Both the position numbers and the translations under genes were made by a program. 64,000 nucleotides of DNA from Polytrichum commune (Eukaryota; Streptophyta; Polytrichopsida; Polytrichales; Polytrichaceae). The notes beneath the pieces are model-generated. The model saw only the letters and a list, made by a program, of their open reading frames with translations, did not search any database and was not told the DNA's origin. Where the stretch lies: positions 39,930,001 to 39,994,000 of the forward strand of contig OX485806.1 of the NCBI GenBank assembly GCA_950295325.1. The letters are read 5' to 3'. Below, in pieces: positions 10,541 through 20,990 of this stretch; positions within the stretch are counted from its first letter, which is position 1; the number at the start of each line of letters is the position of its first letter.

Positions 10541-12376
10541 ATTGGTGTGAGGCCAAACCCACCACCCTTAAGCGTCCTAGTCCGGGTGATAGTTTTGAGA
10601 ATCACATGCACTCCATAGAAACTTGTGGTAGCGTGAAATGTAACTTCCATCTCATTGAGCACCCACCTTACTTAAAGTCATGTCATTTTATCAATGCTAG
10701 CCTCGTGAATGGGTGGAGCGTTGGCCTTCTCAAGGGTCCAACCCTCGGCCTTGGCTACACATGCCCTTAAGGATATTCCTCTTGAAACCTTAGCTTTGGC
10801 CAAGGCTTTCTCATTAGTGATATTAGCCTCCGTGAGGCTATGGCTTGTAAACTCCATGTGGCAATTAAGTTTCTAATGTATTAATCCCCCATTGTCAACC
10901 CAAGGCCGTTCTCTTCGTGTGGAACCACACAACCCACCCTGGTACTTCACATCAAGCTTAACACTTCAATTTATTCCATAACAAGGACACAAGTGTTAAA
11001 AAACACTCTTCCCTATTCTATTGCCATCTAACCCCCTTGGATCATTGCTTAACTACCATCCTAGTCTAAGGTAGGTAACCCAGTTAATACTCCCAGCTCT
11101 CAACCTTAGCTCGGCAGCAGCTTAAAAATCCCAGCCCCCAACCTTGCTCGGCAACAGCTTAAAATCCCAGCTCCAAACCTTAGTGGCAGCAGCTTTAAGT
11201 CCCAACTCCAAACCTTAGCTCGGCAGCAGCTTAAAGTCCCAGCTCCCAACCTTAGTGGGCAGCAGCTTAAAGTCCCAGCTCCAAACCTTAGTTGGGCAAC
11301 AGCTTAAGTCCCAACTCCAAACCTTAGTGGCAGCAGCTTAAAGTCCCAACTCCCAACCTTAATGGGCAGCAGCTTAAAGTCCCAGCTCCAAACCTTAGTG
11401 GTAGCAGCTTAAAATCCCAACTCCAACCTTAGTGGCAGCAGCTTAAAGTCCCAGCTCCCAACCTTAGTGGGCAGCAACTTAAAGTCCCAGCTCCAAACCT
11501 TAGTGGGCAGTAGCTTAAAGTCCCAGCTCCCAACCTTAGTGGGCATCAGCTTTAAGTCCCAACTCCAAACCTTAGCTGGGCAGCAACTTAAGTCCCAGCT
11601 CCAAACCTTAGTGGCAGCAGCTTTAAAATCCCAGCTCCCAACCTTGCTCGGCAGCAGCTTGACAATCCCAGCTCCTAACCTTAGCTCGGCAACAACTTTA
11701 AAATCCCAGCTCCTCAATCCTTCATCTACTTAATCTCTACAAACCCCCCTAGCTAATTAATCTAACCAAGCCTTACTAATCCTAATAAACTACTAACTAA
11801 TTCCTACCTTAATCAACTATATTTCTAAGTTCCCCACTAATCAAATATATTTTCTACCACACTACAACACACACACACACACCCACACTCACATACACAC
11901 ACCCTCCCACACACACCTCTAAGAGGGAGAGAGAGAGAATGAGAGAGAGAGAATGATTTTGAAGAAGAGGGAAGAAAAGGTAAAGAGAGGGAACTTAAGG
12001 AGAAGAGAGGATAAGGGAGGAAGAGGAGAGATAGGGCATCCAATCACAACCCCTTAACCTTCTCCCCCTTAGTAGGACCTCATCCTCTCCGCTAACCCTT
12101 CAACCCCTAAACCAACAAGAACACGTTCTAATTCAAACAATTAAATCAAAGGCACTTCCCCTTGCCTCATCAAGCACTACTCCTCTAATCAAAACACTCC
12201 CTAATGTCACTAAGCTTCTAATTCACCACACCAAATGGCTTAAGGCCTAAACATAAATCCACACCAAGCCTCACTCTTTTTATACTTTTGATTGTTTCAA
12301 TAACACTCCAATTGCAATTCTAATTAAATTCTAAACATAAAACAAATATGGGCACTCATTTTGGGCTCATAATTGG
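10541..12376 (+). mobile_element. Solo LTR A with 5-bp target duplication
   Basis: The element proper is 10546-12371. It starts 'tgtgaggccaaac' and ends 'gggctcata', and is flanked by 'attgg' on both sides (10541-10545 and 12372-12376). The first 45 bp and the last 20 bp match two other elements (47302-48296 inverted, 62243-63700). No internal retrotransposon coding region, primer-binding site or second LTR is present, so it is best read as a solo LTR left by recombination. It contains a 17-unit tandem array, a CA tract and a GA-rich tract. The last bases TA, rather than CA, are unusual for an LTR end. Confidence 0.8.
11092..11720. repeat. Minisatellite, about 17 units of about 36 bp, inside LTR A
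   Basis: The phrase 'ccaaccttagt' or a variant recurs 17 times with mean spacing near 36 bp, followed each time by 'gcagcagctta' and 'agtcccagctcc'. Because many units are near multiples of three, both strands stay open for long stretches (11409-11717 minus, 11467-11733 plus). Those frames are artefacts of the array, not genes. The related LTR at 47302-48296 has a smaller, diverged array at 47815-47965, so the array is an LTR-internal feature that has expanded differently in each copy. Confidence 0.85.
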
Positions 12377-13224
12377 CTAGGCTTAAGTACCTTGCTTTTG
12401 TTGGGGCCCCACCAATCTTACTTAAAAGTGAAATGAAGTCAATTATATTGTAGTGAAAATATTGACATGCTTTGGGTGATTGGATCCTAAAATTAGCATA
12501 AGGTAATCTGAATCAATCCAATGGAGTCTTCCTTGGAACTTCAATGACGTGCATGGGTCACTATGAAACTAACCCCCCTACACACGAGAAGTGTATAGGA
12601 AAATAAATGTAAACGTACCTATAACACGCTACAAAATGGACTCGTGTAGTTATACTAAGGTTTTCAATTTAATGTGATAAATGTCTCCATTAGGTATTCA
12701 TAATAAAAATTCCTTAATTACATAAAAAATCCTCTGTTACTTTCCAATGAGAAAGTTATTAAACATTTTTTTAATCCATGGCATGGCATTCAATGATTAC
12801 ATCAAACAAACAAAAGACAATATCATAATAACATAGCCATAATCTGAAGAGTAAAACTCGAGGAAGCCCATGAGTGCTCCAAGAGCCTCAAATTAGTATA
12901 AACTTATAACTTAAACGCAAACCCTAACAAGAATGGACATGGTAGTCATTGAGTGTTATTTTTGTATGACAACAATGGGAGAAAACATGAATTGATGAAA
13001 CTAACACATCTAAATTGTCAAATTTTCCTTTAAACCATCTAGAGTTAAGAATGGCATCCACTTGGGTGGTGGCAACCACTTGCAACTTTTCTAGAGACAT
13101 TGCAGAATCTCCAGTCATTACATATTGTTCAACGATTTGCAAAATTCATCATGTCAACAAAGTACATAAAAAAAACAAGATTATAAAGGCGAACGCATTC
13201 AATATACTTACCTCATTCATGGAA
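12377..13224. other. Intergenic DNA upstream of a SWIM-type pseudogene
   Basis: No gene or matched repeat is seen. The open frames at 12924-13142 (minus) and 13015-13230 (plus) overlap each other and show no family signature. The downstream part may include eroded 5' sequence of the pseudogene that begins near 13225, but nothing shows this directly. Confidence 0.35.
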
Positions 13225-15835
13225 GTCTAGGAGAAGGTCTAAATTTGATCTTACCGCAATGGATTTTGACAGTATAAATGTGTGTGATGTCAAGTACTTG
13301 CCACCATCTTTTGATGGTGATTTTTTTTTTCGTGTTTTCCCATGTGTATATGAGTGTTCCTAGCATGATAAGATATGTGATGGGCACCCTTGGTGCGCGG
13401 CAAAAAGCAACAACCTTCCCAAATGATTTTGGACTTTCCTTCCGACGTTCTTCTAGTGTTTGTCATATGCAATGCACAAACAAATAATGTAATTATATGT
13501 ATCATAATGGAGGTGTTCACAACTGTACCAAATGGATTGGATTGACTGATGTCCCATTTTATGTGGGACATGTTGCTCCAAATAAATCAAGATTGGAATG
13601 TAAGATATGTTGTGTTACACCAATGTGTATTGAGTTGTGCCATGCTTACAATATATATGTGCGCACTCCGTATTCCCTGAGATATCAAGGGTTTGTATAG
13701 ATCTTGGTGTACATGAATACCTTGTGTCAAATGGAACATGTCGTGAATCCCTTGACATGGCTTACTGATGTGTTGACAATGAGACTATGAAGCATCCATT
13801 GACAAGACCTCTCATGCATTATTGACAACGAGCAAACAATTCCAATAAAACTACCTCTTAAAGTCTTCATTAAACGGCGAAGAACATCACCTAGCAAGTT
13901 CAAACCTCGAGGGCGTCATTGATATATTCAATACTCTTGTCTCTCCAAATTGTCGTAACTTTATGTCAGGCTCAAAAAAAATTATTTGTAGTGAAATGGA
14001 TACGATTGATAGTATCATGGCGTTCAAAGACCATTTGGGATTCAAGTACGTCCATGGCAAAAGATTTTTGGGGCATTCCAAAAACAAATTATTCGTCTTC
14101 AAAATTTTGGTTTATCTTGTGGGGAATGGTACGGATCGTTGCAAAACTTAAATAAGGCGATGCAAAAGTATATCAAGGCATATGTAAAGTATTACCACAA
14201 AAACTTTACAAAGATTATAAGGACGTGAAACCAAGGGACGGAGCCAAACCTAAATATCATGTCATTTGTTCATGGTGGTTATCACCCGGAGCGGCCACAA
14301 AAGAAGACATTTTAAGCCTCTTCGAGTGGTTGGGATTATGGCACTTATGTTCTAGGCATGGGTGGTCATATGATTTTGGTAAGTACATTGCCATTGTCTA
14401 TTCCACATTGTTCTTTGACAATGAGTCTCCATGACATATATACAATCTATTATATTTGTGTAATATTTGTAGGATGTGACCATGGATGAATGTGCGGAAA
14501 TGCCAACATGTAGCCTTGCAAAGACAATCCACAACAGATGGCCAATTATCTAGAAACAATATGACTTGTATGATAAAAGGATAGTGGACGATTTGATCCA
14601 TGCATTCATGTTGATTGCAAATTACAACTCATGGTTGAGAGGTGATTCTACTAGTGAAGGCTCACATTCCTTGTCTTTTACATGAAGGTTATTGCTAGAT
14701 GTAGAGATCCAAAACTATTTGCAAATACCATGAAGTCTATTCGGGGGTGAAAAATGTCAATACTAGGGATTGTGCTTTGGAGGGGTCTTAGCTATCCGGA
14801 TCCACCAAATGCAGGTTTTATTTGTTGCCCAACGCAGATTCCGATTCACATTGACCCGACAAAGTTAATTACACGATTCCTCACCCTAACGTTAGGACTA
14901 AAAGGGCATGCATAGAGGAGTCCTTGAATTATGCAGAGCATGGTGTGGCACATATCACATTGGTATTAATGATTGATTGCCAATTTTCCTATTAGCACAT
15001 TGCAAGATTGCCACCTAACTATGTCAAGATGTTGAGCGATGGTAGCCAATACATGGACTTTGTGCTATGCCAAAGTCGAAACTGGCAAACATGACACCTC
15101 GGTTCCCATGTAAAATGGATTGAAGAAAGAATATTGCCCCACCAACAATGTGGAGCACAAGTTTGGTTTTTGCCTTGACAACATCAAGTGTTGTGTAAGT
15201 GACAACAAGAGGAAATACGTGTTGGATTGGCATGAAGTACCCAATACATGGCCGGTGAAGATAGGTTCCAATCCCTCAAGGCAAGAGGTATTGGCACTCA
15301 AAGATGTGGGGTGCCAATTGCATGTAAGGGAGGCTATTTTACCTCACTATAAGCGTTCCACAATTGCGATGTTCCCAATCCCTCAGGTGGATTTTTGTGT
15401 GCTACTTAACTCACATGCACATCTAACTTCCAGGTTTGGTAAGACAATGCGCTACAATCTATCACCACCAACGACAAAGAAAAAAACAAATGGGAAAACA
15501 CTGGACTCATAAACGGTTACAATGTGCTTGGAGTAATTGCCATTTCATATCTAGGATTTGCAGTGCCAATCAACATCGTCTCCAAGGAGAACATTGCAAA
15601 CTGTGTGACAATTGGTAGCATATCCCATTGCACATGCCCCGACTTCACAAAAATGTCATCTACATCTTTGGGAAAGAAAGGGAAATGGGTGTATTGTAAA
15701 CATCTTTATGATGTGTTTAGATTTCTTTGCAAGGTGGATTATGATAGTGGCAAGTTCATTCACGCTCCAACATACTCCTATAACGAGGTCATGTGGCTAC
15801 TTGAACTTGTAGGTGTTGTGGAGGCTAAGTAATTT
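13225..15835 (+). pseudogene. SWIM zinc-finger, Mutator/FAR1-like transposase gene, broken
   Basis: Coding fragments on the plus strand can be followed with several stops and frameshifts. They include 'VKYLPPSFDG' near 13290, a cysteine-rich part at 13390-13700 ('ECKICC'), 'MDTIDSIMAFKDH' near 14000, 'TIHNRWP' near 14525, 'DDLIHAFM' near 14595, 'NTWPVKIG' near 15250, and a C-terminal segment at 15524-15832 containing 'CTCPDFTKMSS' and 'YCKHLYDVFRFLC'. The last part fits a SWIM zinc finger (CxCx(n)CxH), the C-terminal domain of Mutator-like transposases and their FAR1/FHY3 relatives. Between about 14150 and 14165 the reading jumps from the N-terminal part to the region before SWIM, so the catalytic DDE core appears to be deleted. 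The open C-terminal frame is not a functional gene. No terminal repeats were found around it. Confidence 0.65.
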
Positions 15836-16497
15836 TCCAATGGATTGCTTGTTTTTTATAAATATCCATGGCGATAGGCTCCTTTCACTCTTGTTCAATC
15901 CAAATGCAAGTACTTTACAATTGAAAATTGTCAAAAATAAATGTGTCAACTTTAGAACATGAACCTTGAAACAAATTCCATTTACTAAATTTGGCATAAT
16001 CGCTTACATGTTACTGCTCACTGCTCTTCAGTCATGTTATAGCTTCCCTCAACCTTGAAGAGGTTGGTGTCTCTATCTTTCTAAATAAGATTAAGGCATC
16101 GGTTTTCTTTATCATGTACAAATAGCAAAGTTATTAATAATTTTGAAGCATAGGTAGATGTTTGAAAAGACCTCCTAAAATTTAGACACCTTTGGAGGTC
16201 AATACACGTCATTGAGCATGGGGCATAGATCCCATCTACAATTACCATCATATCATCAATTAAATCTTCAATAACTTTCTCATTGAAAAGTGAAAGTGGA
16301 TTTTATATTCATGTAAAGTGAAGCCATTTTTTGATTCACTTTGTGACATATAGTTTATGTATGTAGGTGAGAGACACTCATCATATTTTACCGCACTTAC
16401 AACAAGAAAACTTTTATTCAAGATCAAAGAAGCTCAATCTAAGACTTGTCTATTTACAATTCCCCATACTTTGTCTGGGGCTACATAGCTCGTGTGT
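15836..16497. other. Intergenic DNA, nothing recognised
   Basis: Ordinary AT-rich sequence follows the stop codon of the SWIM remnant. I see no gene, no clear terminal repeat and no matched dispersed repeat before the MITE that starts near 16498. Confidence 0.35.
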
Positions 16498-16742
16498 GGA
16501 GAGGGGATTGTTGTCTACGAGCATACCTCTCATTCATCCAACATAAACGCCTACCCTGAAATAGTATGGCAAACCGGAGGTGACTTTTTTTAGTCAAATT
16601 GACACCAAAACTAATTTCAAAGACCTTGTATTTATGTAGTTGAACTGATTTGAGATGAATCAACAACAAACCTATAGGAAGTCAAAGTTCTTATGTTCGA
16701 TGGATGAGAGGCACACTTGCATATAATAATCCCCTCTTTCCC
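16498..16742. mobile_element. Mutator-like MITE, second copy
   Basis: The arms match the element at 6831-7065: 'ggagaggggattgttgtcta' and 'cctctcattcatccaacata' at the left, inverted at the right as 'gaggcacacttgcatataat' and 'cccctctttcc'. The interior differs from the first copy. The candidate target duplication ('ctcgtgtgt' against 'ctcacgcat') differs only by transitions but matches at only 5 of 9 bases, so it is not independent support. Confidence 0.65.
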
Positions 16743-16787
16743 TCACGCATGGCTTGAACAGTGATGTGTTCACGATGTTGATCCACG

Positions 16788-16886
16788 CATAACACCATTC
16801 CGTCTGAATGTGGGAATAGCAGGGAATATTCCATGGAATACTGTCAGTCCCACGGAACACTGTTATGGATCTGAATAATGTTATGA
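16788..16886. mobile_element. Palindromic MITE ending CATAACATTATTC, short copy
   Basis: The right arm 'gtcccacggaacactgttat' and end 'tctgaataatgttatg' match the right half of the element at 54901-55081. The left end 'cataacaccattc' is the inverted counterpart. The copy is shorter than its relatives, with part of the stem missing. Confidence 0.5.
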
Positions 16887-17144
16887 CGTAATATTACATA
16901 TACCATATCATATGATATCGAGACATGAAAAAACTTCTAAAAAATTAAACAATAAAGAACAAATTCCGCCAAACCGTTAGATTAGGTGGCAGGCTAGGGT
17001 ACAGCAATAGCTACAGCCAATTTTTGTGCGGGCAGGGTGGTGGGCACTTTGACAGTTAGCAGTGAATGTCCTTCCACTGGCTCTTTGGCCAGCTGCTCGT
17101 TTGGTGTTGTTGCAGTTTTCTTACTCTGACTCAAGGGGTATGTG

Positions 17145-17400
17145 GGTGGTGTTCTTCGGTTTGTTATTCATGTTCTCCAACGTCCACCGATTAAAATTAC
17201 ACAAGGAAACTTGCGTTTGCATTAGAAAATTTATGATGAAGCATGAACAAAAATTGAATCGAAAATCGGACCTTCCCTGCTTACGTTATGGTTATTGAAA
17301 GTGTATGTTTGTTGATTCTTCTAATTATATGCATAGGTCCTCCCAGTTGTGTCCACTTTTGAACGTGGGCTGATTAGATCTCGTATGGGTTAGCTACCTC
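17145..17400 (+). repeat. DR1 dispersed repeat, longer copy
   Basis: This copy aligns with 32100-32345: 'gttctccaacgtccaccgat' against 'gttctccaacttctatcaat', then 'acacaaggaaacttg', 'atcggacctt', 'catgtttgttgattc' variants, 'ataggtcctcccagttgtg'. It shows that DR1 extends at least 200 bp upstream of the short segment seen in most copies. No coding content. Confidence 0.5.
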
Positions 17401-18033
17401 AGTAGGTTAGCTAGTCCTCTTAACCAAGTTGTGCGTGCATAATGTAACTAATTTGAACCGTGGCCTTAACCGGGAAGTGCAGGTGGATCCTAAACATGGT
17501 TGCCACAACTACTAAGCCTGACCCTTGTCTTTGGAGATGATTTTAATATAACCCAACAATAGAAAAATCTTGAATGTCAACTTGTAATAAATGATATAAC
17601 CCTAGATTGACATCATATTGATACTAGTTTGACATGTAATGTATCGACATATATGCATTGCAAAATGGCAAGATTCATAGACTATGATTGTAGTTGGTTT
17701 TAACATGTATGTAGTGTGGTCCGTACCATACCGTCGTGACACCTTTTAATAATCTTTCAACTTGAATGTACACGTGATAGATAGATGAGCGGGTTTGTAG
17801 TTAGGTAGATAGGTGGGTAGGTTGCCACATATTGCTTGATTAAGCAAGCAATATGCTCAATGAAAAATAGTGCCATGCCCTACCCCTATTGTGCCAATCA
17901 TTCGGTTTGCTCCCGCTGCAACACCCACACAACATACCTTCACCAATATGCCCATCAATCATGATAATACAACAACATCAAGACGCCTACAAGGCCACGT
18001 CCCTCAACCTCACACAATCACAAACTAAGGTGT

Positions 18034-18563
18034 TAATGTTTTTTAGTGTCACGTACATTATTTGCGAAGGGCCTAAACTAGATGTCTACTAGTCTCAAAG
18101 TGTCATGTTTGTTATTTGCTAATATGGTACCATTTGTCACATAAGTAACTTCTTCAAGTGAAAAATCATCTACATAATACATTCAAAGTAACACATTGGG
18201 ATATGTTAGATGGTAGTCTTGTGTTTTAGTATGCAAAGGGAAGATATTTTTGTGCGTAATAGTGACAAGTGTCATGTATTTACATTTTGGTATGCAAGGG
18301 GGAGATATTCTTCAGCATACTAATCGCAAGTGTCATTGTGTACACTTTAGTCAATTTCTAGACCATTATGTAACATAGGCATGCACCTCAAAAAACTTTG
18401 GAACATGCTTACGCCAAGATATTAATAAGCACACTTGAACGCCAAGTGTCAAGAGGTGACACTCATGGTGAAGTTGTTAATCATCAATGTAACCTAGCAT
18501 ATGCCTCAAAAGAGGGTAAGTGACATTGTTATGCATGTGACAGTAAATAAAATTAACAATGTA
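18034..18563 (+). mobile_element. TA-flanked MITE, family M2, copy 1
   Basis: The left end reads 'ttttagtgtcacgtacatta' and the right end, inverted, 'attttatttactgtcacatg'. The body matches 58294-58821 closely: 'ttgcgaagggcctaaactag', 'agatggtagtcttg', 'ttttagtatgcaa', 'gcatactaatcgcaagtgtc', 'gacataggcatgcacctca'. The element lacks coding sequence. Its terminal TTTAGTGTCAC motif is shared with family M1 and with the element at 51758-51981, suggesting related mobilising ends. Confidence 0.65.
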
Positions 18564-18983
18564 ATGCATCTAACTTCACCATAGGCACAATGACCACAAA
18601 TCCACAATCCTCCAACACTAGATACATCCGGGCATGCCAACGAACACAAACGCAACGCTCAACAAGAGATACTCCTCAAAACAAAGAAGTTATGGTATTC
18701 ACCCGCAATGGAGAAACACCCAAAATCCAAACAATAACACTCAAGCAATAGCAACACTAAACTCAGCTACACCCACAGCTCCAATATGACCTGCAACTCC
18801 ACATGTCCATGATCACTGAAACATACAAGTCTTGCAACTCCAAGTTAAGTTAGAGAGCCTATGGAAGTGATCATTAGAGCGACTACCAAAAGCCAACAAC
18901 ATACAAAATGCATGCATTACATCAACAACACTCCAATATCACAACCCACCGGCTCATGACCTCTTGGAAAGCCAAAGTGGGAG

Positions 18984-19310
18984 CACTAGTAGAAAACCAT
19001 GCCTAAAATAACCGCAGCTGAAATTGGCTGCGGTTTTCTTGACCAGCCTGATATGCAGTTTCTAAATGATTGCATGGTTTTTTTGGTTTAGCAACTGATG
19101 TTTTAGGATTGTATGGACGTGTAATATACCGATGGAAAAGTGTTAAAATACCTCTCCTATGGTATATTATTTGCTCCAAAGTCTTAAAATTGCAGTCACA
19201 AAACACAAAAGAATGATCTATAGTTGCTTAGCGAATGCAAATCATGCTAGTCAAAAAAACCGTAACCGATTTCGGCTATGGTTTTTTGGGGGCATAGTTT
19301 TCTAGTAGTG
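18984..19310. mobile_element. Non-autonomous CACTA (En/Spm) element
   Basis: The element starts 'cactagtagaaaaccatgcc' and ends 'ggcatagttttctagtagtg', giving terminal inverted repeats with the standard CACTA(c/g)TAGAAAA form of plant CACTA transposons. A subterminal inverted segment, 'ccgcagctgaaattggctgcgg', could form a small hairpin and fits the subterminal repeats of this superfamily. The flanking triplets are 'gag' and 'gaa', one mismatch from the expected 3-bp duplication. At 327 bp and with no open frame it must depend on an outside transposase. Confidence 0.8.
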
Positions 19311-19836
19311 GAAACAATGGAAAGCCAACAACCTCACTGCCACATCCACACCAAAGTCCATTGTAGTAATTCATTATCCCCAACACACATGCCCGGAAGA
19401 AGATCAACACATTGAGCATTCACATGATTTAATATAATTGACACGTGGATGGACTTCCACATGTACAAAACACTCACCGTTTAAGAGGAAGCCAATCTTG
19501 AAGGAAAAAGGCACCAACAAGGACTTCTTCAATGTCAACACACCCACTAGCAAAATTGGGTGGGCTTCATCAATATTCATCTCGAACACCTGCAACATGA
19601 TGGTCTAGCCCTTCTTTGTGGAGAACGCGCCTTTGTTGTGGAGATGAGTGAAGGAATTTTTTTGTAGAGAAGGGCACTGAATTCATCACCATAGCTAAGA
19701 ACATGTGATTATACCTCAAAGGCGATTCCCTTGAAAACCACACGGACATCAATTTCTTTAGACCCCTCATAAAGTTGTGCCACTACAAGGACTGGGAAGT
19801 AGAAATTCTCTTACTTACAAAACCTGACTTGGATTA

Positions 19837-20463
19837 CAGTAATCTCCCGCTTATGTACGCACATGTTTAAGTACGCATCCCGGTTAAGTGCGCAATTTTT
19901 TTGACAAAAATCAGGGTTCATACTTTATTGTTTGAACATGTCATGCATAGTCATTTGCTATGAATGCGTGATTTTTTTACGCTTGACAGTCAATGTCAAT
20001 TTGTTAATGTTTCGTTGAAACGTCTCAAACGATCGTCGTAGTTCATCATACATGTATCCAACTTCCATTTGAGCATCGGAGCAAAGCAATTGGTCATCAA
20101 TGTCAAGGACAGTTTTGTGTAGAGCTTCAAAGCCCTTGAAGTTAGTAGCACTTTCTAATTTAGCAAATGTCTTGATAGGCTAGATTTCATAATCTATAGT
20201 CTAGATTTCTAGATGGCGCCTTCACTGACTTCATACTCCTGCCCCAACGCCCACTTGCTCAGCGCGTTCGGCTTGCTCAACTTTGCAATGATTTCACATC
20301 GTTGGGCTTTGGTCAGGTGAGTTGCCTCAAGTTTCATTCATTTCTTGTTGCAATTCATCGAATCAGAGGGTCTAAAAAGCAATATGAATAAAGTACGCAC
20401 CTACCAACTAAGTGCGCACCAACGGCTCCGGTTTAAAGTGCGTACTTAAGTGGGAGATTACTG
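19837..20463 (-). mobile_element. pogo-like (Tc1/mariner) deletion derivative
   Basis: Ends are 'cagtaatctcccgcttatgt' and, inverted, 'cagtaatctcccacttaagt', flanked by the dinucleotide TA on both sides (19835-19836, 20464-20465). TA duplication with CAGT ends is typical of plant pogo elements. On the minus strand, 20213-20331 encodes 'LTKAQRCEIIAKL', 'ALSKWALGQEYEVSEGAI', a CENP-B N-terminal helix-turn-helix remnant. At 19965-20190 lies a likely C-terminal part with 'VLDIDDQLLCSDAQMEVGY' and 'ELRRSFETFQRNI'. The DDE catalytic domain between them is absent, and a stop precedes the helix-turn-helix, so the element cannot move itself. Confidence 0.8.
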
Positions 20464-20990
20464 TACAATTTCACCTTCATAACACTCACCACGGAAGAAG
20501 CAAAAGAAGACCTCTTCACCAATGGTTTTCCACAACAACAAAAATCAAAGTAAGCATCACAAAGGACAAAAACTCTAGTGTCCGCCCACATGAACTTCAT
20601 ATGAGGATACACTCTAGTCGCAAATAACCTCCCTTAAAGGGAATCCCAATTGACTATCACCAAAATACTCAAGCGTATTTTCGAGGAGGACAACATCACC
20701 AACTTTGGTCACAACCCACAACCGAATGGGGGAGCGACAAGCTAGATGGCACCATATCCAATGTATGAATACAACCCTCTATTTGGAATGGTTTTATAAA
20801 TCTACCTACATCATAGGTAAAAGAATGGACTTCATATTGCACAAAACAAGCATGGATAAAGCGGAGCCCCACCCTACCCTTGGGGCAATCACACCCCCTT
20901 ACGTATCACAATCACATGCGATAACGGGGTATTTAATGTGGGGATATTTATGCGCCTCTCAATATTATTTCTCTCCCTATTTGTAAAGGA

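Larger units (their letters stand above)
18570..20990 (+). pseudogene. Unidentified coding remnant split by two DNA transposons
   Basis: Plus-strand coding signal is seen from an ATG at about 18590 ('MTTNPQSSNTRY'), and again at 19640-19835 with 'FFVEKGTEFI', 'NHTDINFFRPLIK' and 'YKDWEVEILLLTKPDLD'. It continues after the pogo-like element as 'YNFTFITLTTEEAKEDLF' (20464-20520). Removing the element and one TA copy rejoins the codons in frame, which is strong evidence that the host sequence was once coding. A CACTA element interrupts the upstream part at 18984-19310. Stops and frameshifts are frequent and I do not recognise the family. It could be an old gene or an accessory protein of another transposon. 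Confidence 0.45.

Noticed and set aside
11092-11720. Regular repeats considered as a CRISPR array
   Set aside because: Units are contiguous without unique spacers, vary in length and lie in a plant retrotransposon LTR; no cas gene is present.
11409-11733. Open frames of about 100 codons on both strands with a repeated peptide
   Set aside because: They are a by-product of the 36-bp minisatellite inside solo LTR A, whose unit length keeps both strands open.
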